Source: Janthinobacterium lividum
GTDB taxonomy: Bacteria > Pseudomonadota > Gammaproteobacteria > Burkholderiales > Burkholderiaceae_D
Direction of reading: 5' to 3'
Length of the DNA stretch: 64,000 nucleotides
Assembly: GCF_023509035.1 (NCBI RefSeq)
Contig: NZ_CP075583.1
Coordinates: forward strand, 3,720,001-3,784,000
Part shown: piece by piece, positions 32,117-40,426 of the stretch
How the letters are laid out: every line of letters starts with the position of its first letter
Numbering within the stretch: the first letter of the stretch is position 1
The notes under the pieces: model-generated
Database searches by the model: none
Seen by the model: the letters and a program-made list of their open reading frames with translations, nothing else
What the model was told of the DNA's origin: nothing
Translations under genes and position numbers: made by a program

Positions 32117-32546
32117 GGTTGAGATTTATGCCGATGGCGCATGCAAGGGCAATCCGGGCACGGGCGGCTGGGGCGCGCTGATGGTGGCCGATGGCGCCAA
32201 GAAAGAAATTTACGGCGGGGAATTGAATACGACGAATAACCGCATGGAATTGAAGGCTGTGATCGAAGCCTTGACGGCGCTCAAACGTCCCTGCCAGGTA
32301 GTGCTGTATACCGATAGCCAGTACGTCCAGAAGGGCATCAGCGAATGGATCCACGGCTGGAAGGCGCGCGGCTGGAAAACGGCGGCCAAGGCGCCTGTCA
32401 AGAACGTCGATCTGTGGCAGGCGCTCGATACGGCCCAGGCCGTGCATGAAGTGGAATGGCGCTGGGTGCGCGGCCATAATGGCCATCCGGGCAACGAGCG
32501 CGCCGATCAGCTGGCCAATCTGGGCGTGGAAACTGTGCGCGCCTGA
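32109..32546 (+). CDS. rnhA: Ribonuclease HI
   Basis: A 145-residue RNase H that removes RNA from RNA-DNA hybrids. All four catalytic acids are present: Asp in [11 protein letters not shown], Glu in [12 protein letters not shown], Asp in [10 protein letters not shown] and Asp in GNERADQLA. The basic protrusion helix ([18 protein letters not shown]) is intact. It overlaps the methyltransferase gene and precedes dnaQ. Confidence 0.95.
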   Translation: MDKVEIYADGACKGNPGTGGWGALMVADGAKKEIYGGELNTTNNRMELKAVIEALTALKRPCQVVLYTDSQYVQKGISEWIHGWKARGWKTAAKAPVKNVDLWQALDTAQAVHEVEWRWVRGHNGHPGNERADQLANLGVETVRA

Positions 32547-32615
32547 GAACGCCCAGCCAATCCTGCTGCGCGTCGCCCTTTGCGGCCGGCGATGCAGCGC
32601 ATGATGTTGTAAAAG

Positions 32616-32655
32616 AAGGGCACAGGTTTGCTATACTGTGCCCTTCGCTTTTTGC
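32616..32655. terminator. Perfect inverted repeat between rnhA and dnaQ, terminator and possible promoter
   Basis: AAGGGCACAG (32616-32625) and CTGTGCCCTT (32636-32645) are perfect complements around a ten-base loop, followed by CGCTTTTTGCTTTT. It is a plausible rho-independent terminator for rnhA. The loop-right-arm contains TATACT, which could be the -10 of dnaQ, 29 bases before its ATG, so termination and initiation may overlap. Confidence 0.6.
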
Positions 32656-32674
32656 TTTTACGACTGAATCTGCC

Positions 32675-33391
32675 ATGCGTCAAATTGTTCTCGATACTGA
32701 AACCACCGGCCTGAATCCGCGCACGGGCGACCGCATCCTGGAGATCGGGGCTGTCGAGCTGAACAACCGCATGTTGACGGGGAATAATTTTCACCATTAC
32801 ATCAATCCCGAGCGCGACTCGGAAGAGGGCGCGCTGGCCGTCCACGGATTGACGACGGAATTCCTCAGCGACAAGCCGAAATTCGCGGAAATCGCGGAAG
32901 AATTCCGCGCTTTTATCGCCGGTGCCGAATTGATCATCCACAACGCCCCGTTCGATATCGGCTTCCTGAACGCGGAATTCAAACGCTTGAACCTGCCGCC
33001 CGTGCACGAGCAAGTTCATGGCGTGATCGATACCCTGGTGCAGGCGAAGGAAATGCATCCGGGCAAGCGCAACTCGCTCGACGCCCTGTGCGACCGTTAC
33101 GGCGTTTCGAACGCCCACCGCAAGCTGCACGGCGCACTGCTTGACTCCGAATTGCTGGCCGACGTCTACCTGGCCATGACGCGCGGCCAGAACAGCCTGA
33201 GCATGGAAGAAGAAGTGGAAGTGGCTGCCGATGGCGCCGCCCTGGAAATCGTGCCCCTGGCCGAAGTCATCTTCCAGAGCGCCACGGCCGACGAACTCGC
33301 CGCCCACGAAGCCACCATCGCCGGCCTCGACAAGGCAGCCAAAGGCCAGTGTATCTGGACCGCCGTCACGGCGCCGCCAGCGGCTGCTTGA
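32675..33391 (+). CDS. dnaQ: DNA polymerase III epsilon subunit, 3'-5' proofreading exonuclease
   Basis: A 238-residue DEDDh exonuclease. Motif Exo I is VLDTETTGL near residue 7, Exo II is IIHNAPFDIGFLN near 90, and Exo III contains the HGALLDSELLADVY segment near 155 with His and Asp. The C-terminal tail is probably the polymerase alpha contact. Length matches the family. It stands behind its own likely promoter and is followed by tRNA-Val. Confidence 0.95.
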   Translation: MRQIVLDTETTGLNPRTGDRILEIGAVELNNRMLTGNNFHHYINPERDSEEGALAVHGLTTEFLSDKPKFAEIAEEFRAFIAGAELIIHNAPFDIGFLNAEFKRLNLPPVHEQVHGVIDTLVQAKEMHPGKRNSLDALCDRYGVSNAHRKLHGALLDSELLADVYLAMTRGQNSLSMEEEVEVAADGAALEIVPLAEVIFQSATADELAAHEATIAGLDKAAKGQCIWTAVTAPPAAA

Positions 33392-33431
33392 GAAAAAAGC
33401 GGGGGCGTGGCAAATTTCCTGTTGCCAGCCC

Positions 33432-33461
33432 TTGCAGATGCCGCAACACGTATGCGATAAT
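33432..33461 (+). promoter_or_regulatory. Likely promoter of tRNA-Val
   Basis: TTGCAG at 33432-33437 and GATAAT at 33456-33461 are 18 bases apart and end 12 bases before the tRNA, a suitable sigma-70 arrangement. Confidence 0.55.
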
Positions 33462-33473
33462 TCGCCTCGCTTC

Positions 33474-33548
33474 GGGAGGTTAGCTCAGGGGTAGAGCACT
33501 GCATTCACACTGCAGGGGTCGCAAGTTCGAAACTTGCACTTCCCACCA
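33474..33548 (+). tRNA. tRNA-Val (anticodon CAC)
   Basis: A complete cloverleaf with encoded CCA. Acceptor GGGAGGT pairs with ACTTCCC (one G-T pair), the D arm reads GCTCAGGGGTAGAGC, the anticodon stem CTGCA/TGCAG encloses TTCACAC (anticodon CAC), and the T arm is GCAAGTTCGAAACTTGC. It borders an accessory island on its 3' side, as is common for integrase targets. Confidence 0.96.
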
Positions 33549-33578
33549 GAATTCGCTTTAATATCAAGCACTTAGAAT

Positions 33579-33612
33579 AAGCCGCCTATCATCGATAGGC
33601 GGCTTTTTTTAT
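33579..33612 (+). terminator. Terminator after tRNA-Val
   Basis: Hairpin AAGCCGCCTAT-CATCG-ATAGGCGGCTT followed by a T run, 30 bases after the tRNA. Confidence 0.9.
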
Positions 33613-33617
33613 GGCTG

Positions 33618-34336
33618 TGACCCGTGCTGGAATAAGTTGACACTTTTTCGATGCAGAGAAGTAGCGTCAAATGGAACAAGGGTTTAGGCGCAGCCAGCGC
33701 GATTACAGTCTGGCTTTTAAATTGAGCGTTGTCGAGCAAGTGGAAAAAGGCGAGATGAGGTACAAGCAGGCGTAAATGCGCTACGCAATACAGGGGCGGT
33801 CGACAGTTTTGGTATGGTGTCGCAACACGGCCTGCTGGATTGGACGCATCCAAGGGGCCGAAACCAACGGAGCGCGATGATGGCAGGCAAGCCGACCAAT
33901 CCACTGACGCCAGAGCAACGCATCAAGGAGTCGGAGAGTCAACTCAAGGAAGAAAAACAGAAATCCGTGCTGTTCAAAGCGGTCCTCGACATCCTGCGTG
34001 ACGAGTACGGGGTGCCGGTAAAAAAGCCTTTGGGCAGGTCATCGCGCGCAAGCAAGTCGAAGGATTAAGTGTCGAGCGGGCCTGCCGCTGTGTCGGCATC
34101 AACCGTCAAGCCTATTACCAGCGCCGTCAGCGTGAGCGACAGTGCCTGGACAGGGCGCAAACTGTCGTCAAGCGGTGCAGTCGATACGCTTGCGCCTGCC
34201 GCGCATCGGCACTCGCAAGCTGCACAGCATGCTCGGTGCAGCCTTTTCCCGGAAAAATATCAAAGTGGGACGCGATGGGCTCTTTGCCATCTTGCGGCAA
34301 GATAGGCTGCTGGTGCAAGCACAGCGGGCCTATCAT
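33618..34336 (+). mobile_element. Degenerate, right-truncated IS3-family insertion sequence
   Basis: The left end is probably near the TGACCCGTGCTGGAATAAGTTGACAC stretch. OrfA starts at 33671 (MEQGFRRSQRDYSLAFKLSVVEQ, helix-turn-helix), has a TAA in place of a Gln codon at 33773, then a missing base near 33815, and continues as LDWTHPRGRNQ...ESESQLKEEKQKSVLFKAVLDILRDEYG. The A6G stretch at about 34020-34026 is the kind of slippery site used by IS3 elements to fuse OrfA and OrfB. OrfB begins there, is shifted once more, and is recognisable up to GRDGLFAILRQDRLLVQAQRAYHK, where it stops at a junction with phage-like DNA near 34336. The integrase core with the DDE residues is missing, so the element is inactive. 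Confidence 0.8.
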
Positions 34337-34660
34337 AAGGCCAGGACAGCCATCACCGCTTCCGGTGCCATCCCAACCCATGAGCGCGTCGTCATCCTCG
34401 ACGTCTTCGCGCACTGGCAGCAGGCCGACCGCAAAAATCAGCGCAACGCGGCCCGGATAGTAGCCGCGCTCGTCGTGCACGAAGCCACGGAATTCCATTA
34501 GCTCATCGCTGCCGCCGAAAATCACGAGCCGACCGGCGGCCTTGGCCTTCTGCTCTTCTTCCTTGGCCATTTCGCTGCCGTACTCGCGGCCTGCCAGCAG
34601 CCCGGCCAGCAGTTCCTTGCTCAGCTTGACGGGCGCCAGCTCGACGGCCGGCGTGCCCAT
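34335..34660 (-). pseudogene. Phage-type unknown gene, truncated by the IS remnant
   Basis: The leftward frame starts at ATG 34660 (MGTPAVELAPVKLSKELLAGLLAGREYG), continues with LVIFGGSDELMEFRGFVHDERGYY, and runs into antisense IS sequence near 34335. The GGSD.LMEFRG..HDE segment resembles small unknown proteins of Burkholderia-type prophages that precede replication or packaging genes. Its natural C-terminus is absent, so it was probably interrupted at the IS boundary. Confidence 0.5.
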
Positions 34661-34719
34661 GTTCGTGTAAGGGGCACTTCCAGGAGCAGCACGTCTACGA
34701 CCTGCTGAGCAACGCCGAC

Positions 34720-34983
34720 ATGGCACGCCGCGTTGCGCCAGATGGCCATGCCATCCTGCCCGTGGCCCAGGCTACGGTCGAGGCAGTAACCGAGATCCAG
34801 GCGCGCGCCCAGCGCACGGGCACTTTCGGCGTCAACGGCGATGAAATGCGCGTGCTGTGCGAAGGCGTCGGCAAGACTATGGCCTTCCTGCGCGGCGTGC
34901 TGAACGCCGAAATTGTGCGCGCCAGCCTGGCAGCCGTGCGCGAATTCAACCGGACTGGCGTGCTGCGCGTGCACCATCAATAA
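34720..34983 (+). CDS. Small unknown protein, probably phage-derived
   Basis: An 87-residue helical protein (MARRVAPDGHAILPVAQATVEAV ... FLRGVLNAEIVRASLAAVREFN). Its frame is open about 40 bases further upstream (HFQEQHVYDLLSNAD), and that stretch looks like part of the same protein, so the true start may be lost or further left. I do not recognise the family. It is divergent from the truncated phage gene, a layout common at phage regulatory regions. Confidence 0.45.
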   Translation: MARRVAPDGHAILPVAQATVEAVTEIQARAQRTGTFGVNGDEMRVLCEGVGKTMAFLRGVLNAEIVRASLAAVREFNRTGVLRVHHQ

Positions 34984-35041
34984 GCTTTTCGCGGGGAGCT
35001 CTGGCAACCTGGCACAACTTCTGCGCATCTGGACGACAGGG

Positions 35042-35659
35042 GTGACGGGCAAAGGGCGCTCGCGTGGTTGGGTAAAGGCCAACACGGCTTGGGATCAGCA
35101 GGCGGCGCAGGCGCTGTATCGGCGTGTGGGATATGCCTCGCTCGCGCACTGGTTAGATGGAAAATGTAAACAATGCCAAGGGACTAAAATCGTTACAGGC
35201 ACTGGTGCGAAAGGCTTCAAGATGTGCGATTCTTGCGGCGGTACCGGTCAAACGTCCGTTACGGCTGGCGGTTTTGAGCGGGAGAGGATTTTGGATATGG
35301 TGAACGAATTGGACCAAGTGTTGAATACACAGAATGCCAAAGCTCACCGGCATCTACGTCCTAGCGCTTCATTCTGGAGTAAACACGATCAATCCCCGCC
35401 GCAGTTTATGTGTCGAAGTGGAGGTTTCGTGGCGATAATACGCCAGAGCCTTTTTCTTAATTTCGGCTCGATAGTTATCTATTTCATCAAAATGCGTATC
35501 GAGAAGGCCATCCAGGAGCACTTGATCACTATGATTGTCCATCGAAGGTTTGTATCCATGATCAGCAAGCTCAAGCGCTTGATTGAAGATTGTTTCAGAA
35601 TCTCTTGCGGGTGCAGCGCCTCCGAAGGTTGTGAAGACGCCGCTCGTATCGAGCATTAA
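35042..35659 (+). pseudogene. Zinc-finger phage protein (Q-antiterminator/DnaJ-type CxxC pairs), fused to unrelated sequence
   Basis: The middle of this frame reads CKQCQGT...MCDSCGGTGQT, two CxxC pairs 19 residues apart as in DnaJ-type zinc fingers and in some phage late-gene regulators. The preceding GKGRSRGW...WDQQAAQALYRRVGYASLAHWLDG segment resembles short phage proteins carrying such a finger. The start is unclear; GTG at 35042 is only a guess, as the frame is open leftward into the previous gene. After about 35360 the translation stops looking like protein and is antisense to the 102-residue leftward gene, so the original 3' end seems to be lost. Confidence 0.5.
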
Positions 35660-35677
35660 ACTTAATCCCTGTTTCAT
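35369..35677 (-). CDS. Unknown 102-residue protein
   Basis: The start ATG 35677 is preceded by AAGGAAGG at good spacing, the best ribosome-binding site in this part of the island. The product MKQGLSLMLDTSGVFTTFGG ... KKKALAYYRHE has no signal peptide or membrane helix and I do not recognise it. It is opposite to the tail of the zinc-finger frame; its ribosome-binding site and composition make it the more believable of the two in the overlapping part. Confidence 0.5.
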   Translation of the reverse strand: MKQGLSLMLDTSGVFTTFGGAAPARDSETIFNQALELADHGYKPSMDNHSDQVLLDGLLDTHFDEIDNYRAEIKKKALAYYRHETSTSTHKLRRGLIVFTPE

Positions 35678-35901
35678 GCCCTTCCTTTGTGAAATTTCCA
35701 ATATGTAATGATAGCGTTAATTCAAATAAAGTTGAAAACTTGTGAAATTCGGTGTAAGATTTCAATAAATACTCCCTACACTCGTAATGATAGCGCAAGC
35801 GGCACCGATAGTGGGGATTCGCAGAGCACCCATCAGCCGATGAATTCGCTCGCGGTAAAATTGTGTAGCTCTCCATGCGGATTGTCATGGGAGTAATATC
35901 G

Positions 35902-35926
35902 AAGCCACCTTTGAGGTGGCTTTTTC
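35902..35926 (+). terminator. Hairpin terminator before the LRAT-like gene
   Basis: AAGCCACC-TTTG-AGGTGGCTT followed by TTT, in an otherwise gene-free stretch of about 330 bases (35678-36009) that is visibly A+T-rich. No other feature is seen in that stretch. Confidence 0.7.
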
Positions 35927-36009
35927 TATTGCGCGTCCGCTTTCGAGGCCGCTGTGACCGAAATAGCTCATCCGCTGCATTACTTGATACGAGAATACTT
36001 GGAGCGGCG

Positions 36010-36654
36010 ATGAAACTTCTTATTTTGAATATGCTCGCCATGACAAATTCTTCTAACTCAGCTCGTTCATCTTACGCTTACCGCAAGTCCCAATATTTTA
36101 CCGACGCTGGACATGAATTGGAGGTTGGCGATCACCTGATTGTAAGCCGTACGTTTTATACGCATCACGGCATCTATGCTGGCGAGGGAATAGTCATCCA
36201 CTATTCTGGGCTCAGTGACGGCCTGACATCTGGCCCTGTCGTTTTCGATACGCTTGAAACCTTTTCTAGTGGCAGAGAGATGACCGTTCGAGGGTATCCC
36301 TCTGCCTTATTTCATGGTAAAGAAGTTGTGTACCGTGCAGTATCGCGCCTTGGCGAGAAAGAGTATGACGTTCATAGCAACAATTACGAAGATTTTTGCT
36401 CTTGGGCAATAACGGGAAAGGCGAAAAGCGAGCAGGTCGATTTTGTCGAAACTGTAGCGGGTTTATTCTTTCCATTTGTCTCGACAGCTGCGCAGGTGCG
36501 AAAGCACGTATCGCGCAAGTATCTACAAGATGATGGTGGGAGCACAACGGGCGACATTACGGAGGTAGTTTTGAAAGCAGCAGCAATTTACGTGCTTCCT
36601 GTTTCTGTACCCGTGCTTGTGGCCGGAGAAGCCCTACGTAGAATCTTTAAGTAG
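36010..36654 (+). CDS. LRAT-domain (NlpC/P60-like) protein
   Basis: A 214-residue protein. Residues about 35-135 look like a lecithin:retinol acyltransferase-type papain-fold domain: ELEVGDHLIVSRTFYTHHGIYAGEGIVIHYSG gives the conserved catalytic-type His, and NNYEDFCSWAITGK gives a Cys in the place of the usual NCEHF.xWC.TG segment, although the Cys is displaced. A C-terminal hydrophobic stretch (ETVAGLFFPFVSTAAQ and IYVLPVSVPVLVAG) may insert in a membrane, as in acyltransferase relatives. Bacterial LRAT-like proteins are largely uncharacterised; some occur as phage or effector cargo. The gene has its own GGAG site and terminator and is visibly more A+T-rich than its neighbours, which indicates transfer. 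Confidence 0.65.
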   Translation: MKLLILNMLAMTNSSNSARSSYAYRKSQYFTDAGHELEVGDHLIVSRTFYTHHGIYAGEGIVIHYSGLSDGLTSGPVVFDTLETFSSGREMTVRGYPSALFHGKEVVYRAVSRLGEKEYDVHSNNYEDFCSWAITGKAKSEQVDFVETVAGLFFPFVSTAAQVRKHVSRKYLQDDGGSTTGDITEVVLKAAAIYVLPVSVPVLVAGEALRRIFK

Positions 36655-36663
36655 TATCAAATT

Positions 36664-36687
36664 ACAACCCGCTACGGCGGGTTTTTT
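36664..36687 (+). terminator. Terminator of the LRAT-like gene
   Basis: AACCCGC-TAC-GGCGGGTT followed by TTTT, directly after the gene. Confidence 0.85.
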
Positions 36688-36699
36688 CATGACCAAATC

Positions 36700-36730
36700 A
36701 AGCCGCCGGGGCAACCAGGCGGCTTTTTTT
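36700..36730 (+). terminator. Second terminator hairpin
   Basis: AGCCGCC-GGGGCAACCA-GGCGGCT followed by seven T residues, only 13 bases after the previous one. Tandem terminators are usual at gene-block borders of prophages. Confidence 0.8.
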
Positions 36731-36804
36731 ATGCCGCTAGCGTACGCGAAGCGGTGCACGGCCGGAAGGCCATTCACAAGGGCGGATGCCCAGAAAGCTC
36801 TCAA

Positions 36805-38847
36805 ATGAAACTGAAACTCGACGCAAATGGCAACGTGGCGCTGCAAGACGGCAAGCCTGTCTACATTCTGGACGATGGCCGCGAAGTTGCTGACGCCGCC
36901 GCCGCGACCGTGGCGGAGATTTCCAGCCTGAACGGTGAGGCAATGAGCCACCGGCAGGCAAAAGAGGCTGCCGAAGCCGCGCTGAAGCCATTCAAGGATG
37001 CCGCTGCTGCATCGCAAACCATGGCCAACATCAATTCCGGCGACCTGACCACGGCGGCCAAAGTTCAGGAAATCAAGGACGCTGCGACTCGCTCGGCGAA
37101 CGGCAAGCTCGTTCCGATGGATCAGCAGGGTAATCCACAGGGGCTGTCGTGGTTGTCAGACACGCTAACCGGCATCGACTTGTATGCTGGCGGATTCATT
37201 TGCCGACCGACGATCTTTTTTGACCCGGGCGCAACCGCCAGCCTCGGCTATGGCACGATGCAGCACCCATACAGCACGCAGGAGCAACTGGAAACCGCAT
37301 GCAGGGGCGATATGTCGGGTGAAGTTCTCGGCATCAGGCGCGGCTCGATTACCAGGGTGGCAGGCAAAGGCCTGACGCTGACCGTCCATGGCTCGCCAAG
37401 TCGTCCGTTCACGATTTGCCCTTACGGCATCGAATCGGACGCGCTTCCTGTCATCAGTGGCGCTGTCTTCGTGACCGATTGGACGCTGGTGGACGCTGCC
37501 AAGAACATCTGGTCGAATCCGATGGGCGCCAGAGAGTATCCGTGCTGGCAATCCGGGGTTCGGATCAACAATAGGGCATGGGCGGGAAACCCAGCGGCGT
37601 CGTTGCCCGCACCAGGCGCCAGTGTGTACCAGGCAGGCGTATTTTATGTGCGCCCATTTGAGGGCGCCGATCCTCGTCGCAGCGCCATCGAAATTGCAAA
37701 AGCGGATGTTGCCCTCAATATCATCCTGGACAACGTGGCTGCCACAGGCTACGTGCATGTCTGCGGGATCCAGGCGGTAATGGGCTATGGCTGCGGACTG
37801 CGCGTCGGGGCTGATGCGCAGACCAAAATCGCGACCATGGCAGACGTGAGAATTACCGGCTGCAGGGCATCAAATATCGGTCTTGACGCAGCAACAGCGC
37901 AGGGGCCTGGCGACGGGTTCTGGCTGGTCGGCATCGACAAGGTGCGCATGAAGGATGCACTGATTCAGGGCTGCTACGCCTCAGACTGCACAAATAATGC
38001 GTATGAGTTCATCAATACATCCGGCGCAAAACTCATCAAAAACATGAGCCTCGACTGCTCCGGAAACAGCATCGTCGAACTGTGGTCTGGCAATGATAAC
38101 TGCCTCATTCAGCACAACGTCGGCGAATTCTCTACTGCATTGCATCGCCTCGCTGTTGACCCGGCGCAGGGCGGCGTGTGGTTCTCCAATCAGGCAGTAG
38201 ATCAGGAAATCGGGATTGAGGACGCCACAAATACGGAAAACTTCAACAACATCGCCAGGTTTAACCTGATCATCAGTCCTGGGCAGCGGGGGTTCGCCGC
38301 AGGCGGCGGACACGGCCATGTATTTCAGCACAACACCGTTATCCTTGACCCGGATGCAACAACGCCCGGCGGCTATTACGGCGCTAATGCATGGTTCACC
38401 TATGGCAATGCGCCGACGGGTTTTGTAGATATATCGAACAACTTGTTCTACTGGCGCGCATCAGTCACGACGCGCCACCTATCCTGTGGCGACCTGCGCG
38501 CAGGGATTGGCGCCAACAAGTCGAATCCAATCGGGGATAAAAATATTTATTGCCCAGCGAACCCTGGGAACTACAACTGGGGATTCAACAGTGACGCGAC
38601 GTATTGGATGGAATGGAAATCGAGACTACTGGCCGCTGGCGTGGCTCTCGATCAAAATTCACTGCTGTACGCCCCGGAGCCGAACGCATCGCTGAAGCGT
38701 TTGCAGCTTGGATTTAATGAGCTGACGAACCGGCCGATCTCGGCCATGGCGCGCGGCCTGACCGCTCTCGCGGTTGGATCTCGCTATTGCGATGGACAGC
38801 CCTATAGGCCATCTGTTGCGACGATTGGCGCATTGAATGGATATTGA
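36805..38847 (+). CDS. Chimeric phage protein: scaffold-like N-terminus on a right-handed beta-helix
   Basis: A 680-residue frame. Residues 1-95 (MKLKLDANGNVALQDGKPVY, then GEAMSHRQAKEAAEAALK) match the beginning of the phage scaffold-type family DUF6651, which is normally a 250-300-residue coiled-coil protein near the capsid gene. From about residue 100 the sequence changes to a Gly/Asn/Ile-rich repetitive protein (VHGSPSRPFTICPYG, VCGIQAVMGYGCGLRVG, LIQGCYASDCTNNAYEF, NNIARFNLIISPG, FQHNTVILDPDAT), the pattern of parallel beta-helix tailspikes or polysaccharide lyases. The whole is open, so it could be expressed as a tailspike-like protein, or be the result of a deletion joining two phage genes. 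No portal, terminase or capsid gene is nearby. Confidence 0.6.
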   Translation: MKLKLDANGNVALQDGKPVYILDDGREVADAAAATVAEISSLNGEAMSHRQAKEAAEAALKPFKDAAAASQTMANINSGDLTTAAKVQEIKDAATRSANGKLVPMDQQGNPQGLSWLSDTLTGIDLYAGGFICRPTIFFDPGATASLGYGTMQHPYSTQEQLETACRGDMSGEVLGIRRGSITRVAGKGLTLTVHGSPSRPFTICPYGIESDALPVISGAVFVTDWTLVDAAKNIWSNPMGAREYPCWQSGVRINNRAWAGNPAASLPAPGASVYQAGVFYVRPFEGADPRRSAIEIAKADVALNIILDNVAATGYVHVCGIQAVMGYGCGLRVGADAQTKIATMADVRITGCRASNIGLDAATAQGPGDGFWLVGIDKVRMKDALIQGCYASDCTNNAYEFINTSGAKLIKNMSLDCSGNSIVELWSGNDNCLIQHNVGEFSTALHRLAVDPAQGGVWFSNQAVDQEIGIEDATNTENFNNIARFNLIISPGQRGFAAGGGHGHVFQHNTVILDPDATTPGGYYGANAWFTYGNAPTGFVDISNNLFYWRASVTTRHLSCGDLRAGIGANKSNPIGDKNIYCPANPGNYNWGFNSDATYWMEWKSRLLAAGVALDQNSLLYAPEPNASLKRLQLGFNELTNRPISAMARGLTALAVGSRYCDGQPYRPSVATIGALNGY

Positions 38848-38850
38848 CAT

Positions 38851-39606
38851 ATAACTATCATCGCCGAAATTGGCACCGGCCTGGCCGGTGCCGAATCCTA
38901 TGCCAGCGTTGCCGCGGCGGACGCGCGCTGCGCCAGCCTGGGCCTGACCACCCGGGCAGTGCTGGTCGAAGCTGACAAGGAAATCGCGCTGCGCAAGGCG
39001 ATGATCTTCATGGCCACCTACCGCACGCGCTGGGCCGGCCGGCGCGTTTATCAACGCCAGGCGCTGGACTGGCCGCGTTACGGCGTGGCGGTCGATGGTT
39101 TTACGGTGCCCAGCACCATCGTGCCGGCGGACGTGGTAAATGCCTGTATCGATCTGGCCGTGCGCGCCGGCAGCGGCGAGGATACCGGCAAGCTCGTCGT
39201 CATGCAAGCCCACGATACGCATCTATCCTTCGAGATCGCCGGCCGCAATGGCCCGCAAGTGACTGCACCGGCCGACCAGCTGATGTGCCATGCCGCATCT
39301 TTGCGCTCAACCGGGATGGCGAGTATCGCCATGTTCGTCAACATAAAAGCGAACGTCATGCCGGAAGGCGTCGCTGCCATGCCTGAAGGTCCGACGCTGG
39401 AAGTCCGTGTTGCCAACCTCGCCTGCGCCGTCGCTGAAGTCACTGGCATTCATGGGGGGGGAGGCGCGCGCGTATTGATACCGTCACAGTTATTCATACA
39501 CGCCGCTGGCTGCCGTCGAAGCGCTGCGTCTGGTGGTGGCGGGGCAAGTCACGCCTGGTTTCCAGACTCCGGCCACCGCGTTTGGCTCCGGTTTTGCCGT
39601 TTCGAT
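38851..39606 (+). pseudogene. Chimeric remnant: phage DnaT-like connector protein joined to a saccharopine-dehydrogenase-like C-terminus
   Basis: The translation from 38851 (TIIAEIGTGLAGAESYASVAAADA ... RWAGRRVYQRQALDWPRYGVAVDG) is the phage DnaT-like/head-connector protein, but the position of its initiator reads ATA directly after the beta-helix stop. About residue 110 it changes to a different protein, whose ending (TPLAAVEALRLVVAGQVTPGFQTPATAFGSGF, in a shifted frame up to about 39627) resembles the C-terminus of saccharopine-dehydrogenase-family proteins. Between them lies an eight-G run at 39454-39461 and at least two frame changes. Both partners are thus incomplete and the unit is not functional as encoded. 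Confidence 0.5.
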
Positions 39607-39668
39607 TGCAGACACCCACATTATTGACATGGCCTGAGGCATCCGCCGGCGTAGTGCGCTAAGTATTG

Positions 39669-40106
39669 CTATTCCTCGCTCTTGGCTGCGGACTCGGCGC
39701 CAGCCAAGGCTTTTTTGTGCATGGCTTCGAGGCCTTGTTGCACGAGGTCCAGCAGCTCGATTTCTATGGTGCTGCCATTTTGCATGGCAAGGTGCTTCAC
39801 GGCGAAGGCAAGCGCGGGGGGAAGCTCCAGGCATTTCAGGATCAGCCCCTCTCCGGCCGGCACTGGCGGGTCGATTTGCGTCTCTCTGGCGACAGGCAAC
39901 GTCCCGTGCATAAGCCAGGCGGTGCTGACGCCAAGGGCTGCGGCAATTTTCTCTGCCGCTTCCATACGAAGTTTGGCCTTTCCTGATTCGTAGCGATACA
40001 GTTGCGTGGGATTGATGCCTGCCAGTTCGGCAAGCAGGACTTGTGAGATACGAAGTTCTTCGCGGCAGCTTTTGATCCGCTCAGAAACATAGGTGTCGCC
40101 AGACAT
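39669..40106 (-). CDS. XRE-family phage-type repressor
   Basis: A 145-residue regulator with an N-terminal helix-turn-helix of the lambda-repressor type (ERIKSCREELRISQVLLAELAGINPTQLYRYESGKAKLR, residues about 8-48, then AAEKIAAALGVSTAWLMHG). The C-terminal half is helical without a recognisable peptidase site, so it is not a LexA/CI-type autoprotease. It is transcribed toward the phage remnants and may be the last functional regulator of the lost prophage. Confidence 0.8.
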   Translation of the reverse strand: MSGDTYVSERIKSCREELRISQVLLAELAGINPTQLYRYESGKAKLRMEAAEKIAAALGVSTAWLMHGTLPVARETQIDPPVPAGEGLILKCLELPPALAFAVKHLAMQNGSTIEIELLDLVQQGLEAMHKKALAGAESAAKSEE

Positions 40107-40426
40107 ACATTTTGCCTTTCAATATACAACGTTCGTGAATGACCTGCTGTGACGCACCTGTCACCGCAACGATGAAAGGAACGAGAGCGTTTTGCCAGCC
40201 ATAGCCTGGTCACCAGCATGGATTCTACCGCTCGGGCGGGGCAATGCGGCAGCATGCCTTCCCGTCCGCCTGGATCCATGGCAGCCGCCAAGCCAGCCAG
40301 TACGGTTCAGGACCGGAGGCTGGGTAGCGGCACGGCGCGCAGTGCCAGACACGGGCCCAGGTATTTCCTCGCGGCATTGCTCGGGAGGGGAACTGTTTCT
40401 GGGCGGAACAACGATCCACGCGCCGT
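40107..40426. other. Gene-free stretch between the XRE gene and the FNR-type promoter
   Basis: Several overlapping open frames exist here but none has protein-like character or ribosome-binding sites. The G+C content is high. The right border of the phage island probably lies in it, but no repeat of the tRNA-Val 3' end was found by eye. Confidence 0.4.

Noticed and set aside
35595..36041. 148-codon leftward frame before the LRAT-like gene
   Set aside because: Crosses a terminator hairpin and an A+T-rich spacer, no ribosome-binding site and no protein-like segments.
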